A stretch of 64,000 bases of DNA from CBDIHH01 sp965279095. Lineage in GTDB: Bacteria > Pseudomonadota > Alphaproteobacteria > Caulobacterales > Caulobacteraceae. Shown in pieces: positions 1 to 6,438 of the stretch. Where the stretch lies: NCBI GenBank assembly GCA_965279095.1, contig CBDIHH010000007.1, forward strand, positions 62,001-126,000, given 5' to 3'. The notes under the pieces were generated by a model. That model made no database searches, had not been told where the DNA came from, and saw only the letters and a list, made by a program, of their open reading frames with translations. The translations under genes and the position numbers were made by a program. Position 1 is the first letter of the stretch; each line of letters begins with the position of its first letter.

Positions 1-1
1 C

Positions 2-1594
2 TTCGCCAGCGCGGAGATGCTGGTCGAGGCGGACCCGTCGGGGCGGATCGTCCTTGCTCTGGGCGCTACCCAGAAGCTCGTCGGCATACCGCAGGACAAG
101 CTCGGCGGTCTGCGTCTGGACTCCCTTTTCACCGCCGACGGCGCGGACCTGATCCGGGCGTTGATCGACGGTCTGGACGCCGCGGACCGCCGCGGCCCGG
201 TGCGCGTGCAGTTGTGCGACGAGGCCGGTGAGCCGGCCGGCCGGTTCGTGGGCTTCTCCGCCTGCCGCCTGCCCCAGTTGGCCCCCAACATCTCCTGCGC
301 CTTGACCGCCAGCGCGGCGGTCGGCCAGGCCGTGCCGGCCCGGGGCCCTCATGGGCTCCATGGCAAGGCCGACTTCCTCGCAGCCTCGGCCGGCCTGCTA
401 GAAGCGGCGCCGGGGATAGACCTGGAGGTCGCCTTCCTGGAATTCGAGGGCCTGGCCGCCGCCACCGCCGCCATGGACTCGCTGGCGGCCGATCGCGCCC
501 GCAGCCGCGTGGCCGCGGCGGTGCGCTCGGAGTCCTTCGGGGGAAACAGCGCCGGCCAGATCTCCGACGACCGCTTCGCCCTGGTGCGCAACGGCGGGGA
601 GTCCCCTGAGCTGCTGCTACGCCGGCTGACCGCGGCGGCGTCGAAAGCAGGCGTTCCGGTCGAAGTCAGCGGCGCCAACGCCGACCTGCAGTCGCGCGCT
701 ACGCCCTCGGGGGACGAGCAGGGAATGCGCGCCCTGAAGTTCGCCCTCGACGCCTTCATCAAGGGCGGACCGCAAACGGCCGGGGCCGCCTTCGGCGCGA
801 TCCTCGCGCGCACCAACGCCGACGCCAAGGCCTTCAGCAAACAGGTGGCGCGCAAGGAATTCCGCCTCGCCTACCAGCCCATCGTCAGCCTGAAGACCGG
901 CGAACTGCACCACTTCGAAGTGCTGTCGCGCCTGGCCGACGACGACGCCAGTCCCGCCTCGATGATCCAGATGGCCGAGGAACTGGAGCTGATCCACGAC
1001 CTCGACATGGCCGTGGCCGAACAGGTCATCCGCAAGATGACCCAGGCCGCCGGGCGCCGTCTGAATCTGGCGGTTAACCTGTCCGCGCGTTCCCTGATGC
1101 GACCCGCCTTCCTGCAGGCCCTGCTCGACAAGGCCCGGGCGGGGGGACCGACCCTGGTGGGCCGGCTGATCTTCGAGGTCACCGAAAGCGCCGCCCTGGA
1201 CGATCTGGAGGCCGCCAACAACAACATCCAGGCCCTGCGTCAGGCCGGCTATCCGGTCTGCCTGGACGACTTCGGCTCGGGCGCCGCCACCCTGTCATAC
1301 CTGCGCGCCCTCGCCGTCGACACGGTCAAGATCGACGGCCAGTATGTGAAGGACATCGCCGCCGGCGGGCGCGCGGACTCCGTCGTGCGCCACATCGCCG
1401 GCCTCTGCCGCGACCTGAAGGTCGAGTCGGTGGCCGAGATGATCGAGACCCGGGAAGCCGCCCAGATCCTGCTGACCATGGGCGTGGATTTCGGCCAGGG
1501 GTACCATTTCGGGCGCCCGTCCCCCGAACCCATTTTCAATCCAAACGCGACTAAGGTGGCGCGGCGGTCCGGGGTTCGGGACACCTGGGGATAG
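2..1594 (+). CDS. EAL-domain cyclic-di-GMP phosphodiesterase with degenerate GGDEF-like region (5' end outside window)
   Basis: The reading frame is open from position 2 and the residues before the first ATG (position 17) continue a PAS-like fold, so the true start is probably upstream of the window. The C-terminal 250 residues form an EAL domain. The signature loop reads EVLSR instead of EALxR, and the other expected catalytic elements are visible: NLS, FEVTES, the DDFGSG loop, VKIDG, an AEMIET motif and GQGYHFGRP. Phosphodiesterase activity on cyclic di-GMP is therefore plausible. The middle region has a degenerate GGDEF-like strand (ISDDRFALV in place of GGDEF), so no cyclase activity is expected. 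It may be sensory or GTP-binding. The gene lies 110 bp upstream of the PleC-like kinase on the same strand; co-transcription is possible but not shown. Confidence 0.85.
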   Translation, partial: FASAEMLVEADPSGRIVLALGATQKLVGIPQDKLGGLRLDSLFTADGADLIRALIDGLDAADRRGPVRVQLCDEAGEPAGRFVGFSACRLPQLAPNISCALTASAAVGQAVPARGPHGLHGKADFLAASAGLLEAAPGIDLEVAFLEFEGLAAATAAMDSLAADRARSRVAAAVRSESFGGNSAGQISDDRFALVRNGGESPELLLRRLTAAASKAGVPVEVSGANADLQSRATPSGDEQGMRALKFALDAFIKGGPQTAGAAFGAILARTNADAKAFSKQVARKEFRLAYQPIVSLKTGELHHFEVLSRLADDDASPASMIQMAEELELIHDLDMAVAEQVIRKMTQAAGRRLNLAVNLSARSLMRPAFLQALLDKARAGGPTLVGRLIFEVTESAALDDLEAANNNIQALRQAGYPVCLDDFGSGAATLSYLRALAVDTVKIDGQYVKDIAAGGRADSVVRHIAGLCRDLKVESVAEMIETREAAQILLTMGVDFGQGYHFGRPSPEPIFNPNATKVARRSGVRDTWG

Positions 1595-1655
1595 GTGGCC
1601 GGCCACGGCGGTGTGGATGATTGCCGCAATTGCCGGTTAGGCGCTTTCGGGCGTG

Positions 1656-1689
1656 GAATCCGACGCGTAAGCTAGACGCGGGGTGAATC
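1656..1689. promoter_or_regulatory. pair of GANTC (CcrM-type) sites upstream of the pleC-like gene
   Basis: GAATC occurs at 1656-1660 and again at 1685-1689, within 50 bp of the GTG start at 1705. In Caulobacterales GANTC is methylated by CcrM, and its methylation state can modulate GcrA-dependent promoters. No promoter element was confirmed, so a regulatory role is inferred. Confidence 0.4.
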
Positions 1690-1704
1690 ACTTAGGAGTA
1701 CGGC

Positions 1705-4254
1705 GTGGCGGGCCGCCCGCGTAAAGACGCAGAGCGGCAGTCAGGGGGCGCGAGTGCGCTGCCCCCACGCAGTCGCGGGCGTCGCCGAGCGGACCAGCCG
1801 TTGCCTCCCCTGGTGCGGATCGCGGTCCTGTGCGCCCTTTTGGGCCTGGCGCTCTATACGGCTCTGATCGCCGTAAGGTTGAAAAACCGGCCGCAGGCGG
1901 CGGACGTCGCCATCGCCAGCACCGTCGCCGGCGCCAACCTCCTGGCCACCCGGGCGGACGGCGAGATCTCCACCCTGCGCGCGGCCGTCTCCGGCGCCGG
2001 AGACGTCGCCCGGCGGGACGGCGGCGATCCCCTGGACGCCGCCGAGGTGGGCATGGCCGCCGCCCGCGGCGCCGCCAGCGCGGTGGCGGTGGTGGACGAC
2101 CGCGAGATCCTGGCCCTGAACGGCCTCGCCCGCGGCGCCGATTTCCGCGCCGCCGCCGACAAGGCGATGAAGGCGTCCGACGGCGCCTGGACCGGGTCGT
2201 TCAAGGGCGGACGCTACTACTACGTCGCCCAGGCCGCCGGCGGCCCCCGGCGCCGCCTGGCGGTGGTCGCCGCCGCCGATCCGGCCCGCCTGGTGGACCG
2301 CACCAACGAGGGCGAATCCCTGGCCATCGCCACGGTGGAGGGGCCGCTGCTGGCCGTGCGCGGCAAGGGGGGCATCGACCAGGCCAGCACCCTGATGGAG
2401 GCGCTCTCGATCAGCCCGGCCGACCTCAAGCTGGAAAACGGCGTCGCCCAGGCCCGTGGCCGTCTGCCCAATGGCGTGCCCGTGCAGATCGCGGTGCGGC
2501 GCCTGCAGGGGGACGACCTGATCGCCGCGGCGGCCATCGAGACCCCCGCCGCCGACAGCGAGGCCCGCCGCGCCCTCCTCGACAGCCTGATGGCGCTGCT
2601 GGTGCCCCTGGTGATCGGCGCGGGCCTGGCCATCCTGCTGATGCGCCAGAGCCGCCGGGCGGTGGAGGCGCAGAACGCCTTCCGCGCCAGCGAGGAGCGC
2701 TTCCGCCTGGCGGTGGAGTCGGCCCGTTGCGGCATCTGGGAATGGGATCTCAAGGACGACAAGGTCCTGATGAGCGACGTCACCGGCCTGATCATGGGCT
2801 GGGGCGGCGGCGGCCTGGTTTCCGGCGCGGAGATGCTCGAGCGCACCGCCCCGGACCACCGCGAGCGGGTGCGCCAGGCCCTGGCGTCGGCGGCGGTGCA
2901 TGGCGCCTTCGACGTCTCGTTCCGGGTGCCCTACCGCAATGGTCGCTCAGCCTGGATCGACGCCCGCGGCCAGGCCTTCGGCGAGGATGTCGAAGGCGGC
3001 TTCACCCGCATCACCGGGGTGGCCATGGATGTCACCGAGGAGCGCATGGCCCAGGCCCGCGCCCAGTCGGCCGAGACCCGCCTGCGCGACGCCATCGAGA
3101 GCGTCTCCGAAGCCTTCGTCCTGTGGGACCGGTCCGGTCGCCTGCTGATGTGCAACAGCAACTACCGCGCCTTCTTCTCGCTGGAGCCCCGGCTGCTGAA
3201 GCCGGGCGCCTCGCGGGAGGCCGTCGAGCGGATCGCCCTGCTGGCCGTCAAACAGTCCCACCCCAAGCCGGACGGCCGCAAGGGCGAGCGCGAGGCCGAG
3301 TTGAACGACGGTCGCTGGGTGCAGATTTCCGAGCGCCGCACGGCCGACGGCGGGGTGGTCATGACCGCCGCCGACATCACCGCGGTCAAGCATCAGGAAG
3401 AGGCCCGCCGCAAGAACGAGGAAGCCCTGCAGGCCGCGGTCGACGGGCTGGAGAAGAGCCAGGGCCAACTGGCCGAACTGGCGCGCAAGTATGAGGCCGA
3501 GAAGATCCGGGCCGAGGGCGCCAACAAGGCCAAGAGCGAGTTCCTGGCCAATATGAGCCATGAGCTGCGCACCCCGCTCAACGCCATCAACGGCTTCTCC
3601 GAGATCATGGTCGGCGAGCTGTTCGGCGCCCTGGGCGACGCCCGCTACAAGGAATACGCCCAGGACATCCTCAGCTCCGGCCAGCACCTGCTGGCGGTGA
3701 TCAACGACATCCTCGACATGTCCAAGATCGAGGCCGGGAAGATGAACCTGAAGTTCGATCCCACCGACCTGCGCGATGTCGCCGACGACGCCGTCCGGCT
3801 GATGCGCAACCGCGCCGAGACCGCCGGCCTGCGCCTGGTCATCGACCTGCCGGACCTGCCCGAGATCGATGCGGATTACCGCGCCCTCAAGCAGATCCTG
3901 CTGAACCTGCTGTCCAATGCCCTGAAGTTCACCCCCCGGGGGGGCGCCGTGACCATCGTCGGCCGCCTGATGCGCGACGGCGCCGGCGTCGAGCGGGTTC
4001 GGCTGGGGGTTCAGGACACCGGCATCGGCATCTCGCGGGAGGATCTCGACCGCCTGGCCCGCCCCTTCGAGCAGGTGGAGAGCCAGCACTCCAAGACCCA
4101 GCAGGGCACGGGCCTGGGCCTCGCCCTGACCAAGTCCCTGGCCGAGATGCACGGCGGCGCCCTCGAGATCGACAGCGAGCCGGGCCAGGGCACCCTGGTC
4201 AGCATCATCCTGCCGGTCCGCCAGGGCCGCGGCGCCATCACCTACGCCGCCTAG
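1705..4254 (+). CDS. pleC: PleC-like membrane sensor histidine kinase/phosphatase
   Basis: This 849-residue hybrid-less kinase has a TM helix near residues 36-56, a periplasmic region of about 240 residues, a second TM near 295-313, two PAS domains (about 330-450 and 455-560), a coiled-coil linker, a HisKA domain and an HATPase domain. The phosphoacceptor is His619 in FLANMSHELRTPLNAI; N, G1 and G2 boxes are visible (LLSNALKFTP, QDTGIGIS, GTGLGLA). Caulobacter crescentus PleC is 842 residues with the catalytic His at 610 and the same topology, which is the basis for the name. PleC acts at the flagellar pole as phosphatase of DivK and kinase of PleD. The GTG start is set by AGGAG at 1694-1698. 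The stop overlaps the convergent gene by 4 bp. Orthology needs a tree because related kinases share the HisKA sequence. Confidence 0.75.
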   Translation: MAGRPRKDAERQSGGASALPPRSRGRRRADQPLPPLVRIAVLCALLGLALYTALIAVRLKNRPQAADVAIASTVAGANLLATRADGEISTLRAAVSGAGDVARRDGGDPLDAAEVGMAAARGAASAVAVVDDREILALNGLARGADFRAAADKAMKASDGAWTGSFKGGRYYYVAQAAGGPRRRLAVVAAADPARLVDRTNEGESLAIATVEGPLLAVRGKGGIDQASTLMEALSISPADLKLENGVAQARGRLPNGVPVQIAVRRLQGDDLIAAAAIETPAADSEARRALLDSLMALLVPLVIGAGLAILLMRQSRRAVEAQNAFRASEERFRLAVESARCGIWEWDLKDDKVLMSDVTGLIMGWGGGGLVSGAEMLERTAPDHRERVRQALASAAVHGAFDVSFRVPYRNGRSAWIDARGQAFGEDVEGGFTRITGVAMDVTEERMAQARAQSAETRLRDAIESVSEAFVLWDRSGRLLMCNSNYRAFFSLEPRLLKPGASREAVERIALLAVKQSHPKPDGRKGEREAELNDGRWVQISERRTADGGVVMTAADITAVKHQEEARRKNEEALQAAVDGLEKSQGQLAELARKYEAEKIRAEGANKAKSEFLANMSHELRTPLNAINGFSEIMVGELFGALGDARYKEYAQDILSSGQHLLAVINDILDMSKIEAGKMNLKFDPTDLRDVADDAVRLMRNRAETAGLRLVIDLPDLPEIDADYRALKQILLNLLSNALKFTPRGGAVTIVGRLMRDGAGVERVRLGVQDTGIGISREDLDRLARPFEQVESQHSKTQQGTGLGLALTKSLAEMHGGALEIDSEPGQGTLVSIILPVRQGRGAITYAA

Positions 4255-4775
4255 TCAGGAGGGGGCGGCGGCGGCGGGGAGCCCGGCCCCTCGTGGGCGC
4301 CCGGCCCGCCGCGACGGCCCATGCCCATCATTGGCCCGCCCCGTCGCAAGGCGAGGCCCAGAGCTTCGCGCTTGTCGGCGGGCAGGCCCGAGGCGAAGGC
4401 GACGACCCCCTCTTCCAGCTGGGCCCGGGCCCGGCCCTCGGCCTCGCGCGCCCGGGCCAGGGCGGCCAGGGCCGCGGCCCGATCAAAGGTCGGCCTGGCG
4501 AACTCGTCCACCGCCTGCAGACGGGCGGCGCGGGCCTCGCGCAGGATCGGCTCGACGGTGGCCGCGCGGTCCCGCATCGCCCGGCGGAAGGCCATGCGGT
4601 CGTCGGGCGCCAGGGCCTGCAGCCCTCGCATCAGCCCGGCCGGCTGCCGGGGCGGCGGGGGGGCGGCCATCTGCGCCAGCCGGCCGCGGACAATGATCGC
4701 CCCGGCCACCGCGCCCACCAGGAAGACATTGAGGACCAGCGACGCCACCAGTACAAGCTTCAGCCTGCCGCCCAT
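4251..4775 (-). CDS. CnrX-like periplasmic heavy-metal sensor (Metal_resist family)
   Basis: This 174-residue protein has an N-terminal TM anchor (about residues 5-28) followed by a helical periplasmic region rich in Ala, Arg and Glu and a Gly/Pro-rich tail with a Met-rich patch (MMGMGRR). Size, topology and the repeated LxxARxxR-type helices fit the Metal_resist/CnrX family, which binds Ni/Co/Cu or acts as a periplasmic chaperone. Its start codon overlaps the stop of the probable anti-sigma gene (TGATG), and an ECF sigma gene lies just upstream, recalling CnrYXH. The metal specificity cannot be read from the sequence. The 3' end overlaps the convergent pleC-like gene by 4 bp. Confidence 0.65.
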   Translation of the reverse strand: MGGRLKLVLVASLVLNVFLVGAVAGAIIVRGRLAQMAAPPPPRQPAGLMRGLQALAPDDRMAFRRAMRDRAATVEPILREARAARLQAVDEFARPTFDRAAALAALARAREAEGRARAQLEEGVVAFASGLPADKREALGLALRRGGPMMGMGRRGGPGAHEGPGSPPPPPPPD

Positions 4776-5191
4776 CAGCCCTGTTCCTCTTCCTGGACAA
4801 GTTCGGTCGTGGTCGTCGGGTCCGCGCCCAGGCCAGCGGCGATGACCGCCTCGGTGCGCACGTCCCGCGCCGCCGACTCCGACACCTGGATGCCGAACAC
4901 CACCCCCGCCGCGCAGGCCGCCGCCAGTCCCGCCCCCAGCCCCGCACCCCAGCGCCGCCAGTCGTTGGCCGCGGGGCGCGCCGCCAGAATACGCGCGGCC
5001 AGGCCTGCCGAGGGCGGCGCCGCATAGGCGCCGAGGATGTCGTCCAGGGACCGGCCGGCGGCCAGCGCCGGCTCGGCCAGGTCCGGATGGGCCAGGACAA
5101 AGGCCTGCGCCTGCGCCCGTTCGGCTTCAGGCCATCGATGCGCGGCGGCGCCATAGGCGGCGACCAGGGCGTCGAACCTTTCGGGGGTCAT
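4775..5191 (-). CDS. single-pass membrane protein, probable anti-sigma factor
   Basis: The 138-residue product has a soluble N-terminal region of about 80 residues, one TM helix (about 83-105, Gly/Ala-rich) and a short acidic C-terminal tail ending in EEEQG. It follows the ECF sigma gene by 10 bp and is translationally coupled to the CnrX-like gene (TGATG). A cytosolic N-terminus and one TM are the usual layout of anti-sigma factors such as CnrY. I do not see a zinc-binding HxxxCxxC motif. The anti-sigma role is inferred from position and topology, not from a recognised domain. Confidence 0.55.
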   Translation of the reverse strand: MTPERFDALVAAYGAAAHRWPEAERAQAQAFVLAHPDLAEPALAAGRSLDDILGAYAAPPSAGLAARILAARPAANDWRRWGAGLGAGLAAACAAGVVFGIQVSESAARDVRTEAVIAAGLGADPTTTTELVQEEEQG

Positions 5192-5201
5192 CGCGGGCTC
5201 C

Positions 5202-5747
5202 TCATGGCGCCAGGTCCTTCAGCTGATCTCGCAGGCCCCGCCGGCCGCGGGCCAGGAGGCTTTCGAGCGCATCCACCGACACCTCCATCAGCGCTGCGGC
5301 GTCGATGTTGGTCAGGTCCTGATAGTGACAGAGCACCACCGCTTCGCGTTGCCGGGGCGGCAGGGCCTGCAGGGCCCTCTCGACCCGACGGCCCACGTCC
5401 GCGGCGATCAGCCCCTGGTCGGCGCCCGGCGCCTCGTCGGCCTGCTCCGGCGGGTCGCCGGCGACCGGGACCCGCCGGCGCAGACGGTCGTAGCAGAGGT
5501 TCAGCGCCACCCGGTGCATCCAGGTGTCGAAGCGGGCCGCGCCGCTCTTCCATCGGCCCGCCCCCTGCCAGACGCGCAGGAACACCTCCTGGGCGACATC
5601 GTCCGCCTCGGCCGCATCGCCGAGCATCCGCCGGGCGAGCGCCAGCATGCGCGGCAGCTTCGCCGACACGAGCCGCGCCATGGCGCCGGCGTCGCCGCGC
5701 GCCACCTGCCTGACCAGCAGCTCGTCCGGGTCGATGCCGGTGTGCAA
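5202..5747 (-). CDS. ECF-family RNA polymerase sigma factor
   Basis: The 181-residue protein carries sigma region 2 (about 25-95; DVAQEVFLRVW and the RFDTWMHRVALNLCYDRLRR helix) and region 4 (about 120-175; LPPRQREAVVLCHYQDLTNIDAAALMEVS split as a helix-turn-helix). Regions 1 and 3 are absent, as in ECF sigmas. The start is TTG at 5745-5747, supported by an AAAGG element 6 nt upstream and by the absence of an in-frame ATG. The next genes encode a one-TM probable anti-sigma factor and a CnrX-like metal sensor, so envelope metal or stress signalling is the likely input. The EF-hand gene lies 50 bp upstream on the same strand. Confidence 0.85.
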   Translation of the reverse strand: MHTGIDPDELLVRQVARGDAGAMARLVSAKLPRMLALARRMLGDAAEADDVAQEVFLRVWQGAGRWKSGAARFDTWMHRVALNLCYDRLRRRVPVAGDPPEQADEAPGADQGLIAADVGRRVERALQALPPRQREAVVLCHYQDLTNIDAAALMEVSVDALESLLARGRRGLRDQLKDLAP

Positions 5748-5797
5748 TCGGCGCCTTTCGTGGTGCGAGGATGGGCCCCCCAGCCCGCCTGATCATC

Positions 5798-6379
5798 CTA
5801 TTTCGGCCCGGGAACGCCCATGCCGCGCCCAACCATGCCGCGCATGGGCATCTCCTTGCCGGACAGCACGCCATCCTCGTTCAGATCGAGGAAGACGAAC
5901 AGCCGCTTCGCCGCGCGCTCGGACTCCTCGCGCGAGACGACGCCGTCGTCGTTCAGGTCCATGCGGCTGAAGGCCATGTCGCGCATGTGGCCACGCATCG
6001 GGCCTTTGCCCATGCCGCCTTTGCCCATGCCATTGGGGCCCATGCCATTGGGGCCCATGCCATTGGGGCCCATGCCGCCGGGACCCGGATGAGGGGCGCC
6101 GGGGGGCGGAGGCGGCGCGCCCTCGGGGCCGCCGGGGCCGCGCATGCCGCGCACGGCCATCTCGTCCTTGGAGATGCGGCCGTCGTTGTTGGCGTCGAGT
6201 CGGGCGAAGCGCTTGGCCGCCCGCGCCTGGAACTCGGCGAGGGTGACCCGGCCATCGCCGTTGGCGTCCACCTTGGGACGTTCGGCGCGCGCGGCGGCGG
6301 GGGCCGCGGCGGGCGCCTGGGCGTAGGCGGCGGTGGCGGTCAGGCCGAGCAGGCCGGCCGCTAGGACTAGGGATTTCAT
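5798..6379 (-). CDS. exported four-EF-hand calcium-binding protein
   Basis: A Sec signal peptide (residues 1-21, ending AYAQA) precedes four canonical EF-hand loops: DANGDGRVTLAE, DANNDGRISKDE, DLNDDGVVSREE and DLNEDGVLSGKE. Each has Asp at positions 1, 3 and 5 or the usual substitutes, and Glu at 12, so calcium binding in the periplasm is likely. The two EF-hand pairs are separated by a Pro/Gly/Met linker encoded by 15-bp tandem repeats. The start has an AGGAG site 6 nt upstream. It sits upstream of the ECF sigma cluster on the same strand, and the Met-rich linker may contact metals; the link to that cluster is inferred. Confidence 0.85.
   Translation of the reverse strand: MKSLVLAAGLLGLTATAAYAQAPAAAPAAARAERPKVDANGDGRVTLAEFQARAAKRFARLDANNDGRISKDEMAVRGMRGPGGPEGAPPPPPGAPHPGPGGMGPNGMGPNGMGPNGMGKGGMGKGPMRGHMRDMAFSRMDLNDDGVVSREESERAAKRLFVFLDLNEDGVLSGKEMPMRGMVGRGMGVPGPK
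6002..6068. repeat. 15-bp tandem repeats inside the EF-hand gene
   Basis: Three exact copies of CCCATGCCATTGGGG fill 6024-6068, preceded by two copies of GCCTTTGCCCATGCC at 6002-6031. On the coding strand they give GPNGM and GKGGM pentapeptides. The 15-bp unit keeps the frame, so copy number can change without breaking the gene. Confidence 0.9.
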
Positions 6380-6438
6380 CGGGGGCTCCTGGGGCGACGG
6401 CTCTGGCGCCGTCCATAGCCTTGAACGGCGGCGGCGCC

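Noticed and set aside
6002..6068. Possible CRISPR-like short repeat array
   Set aside because: The repeats are contiguous 15-mers without spacers and keep the reading frame, so they are a coding tandem repeat.
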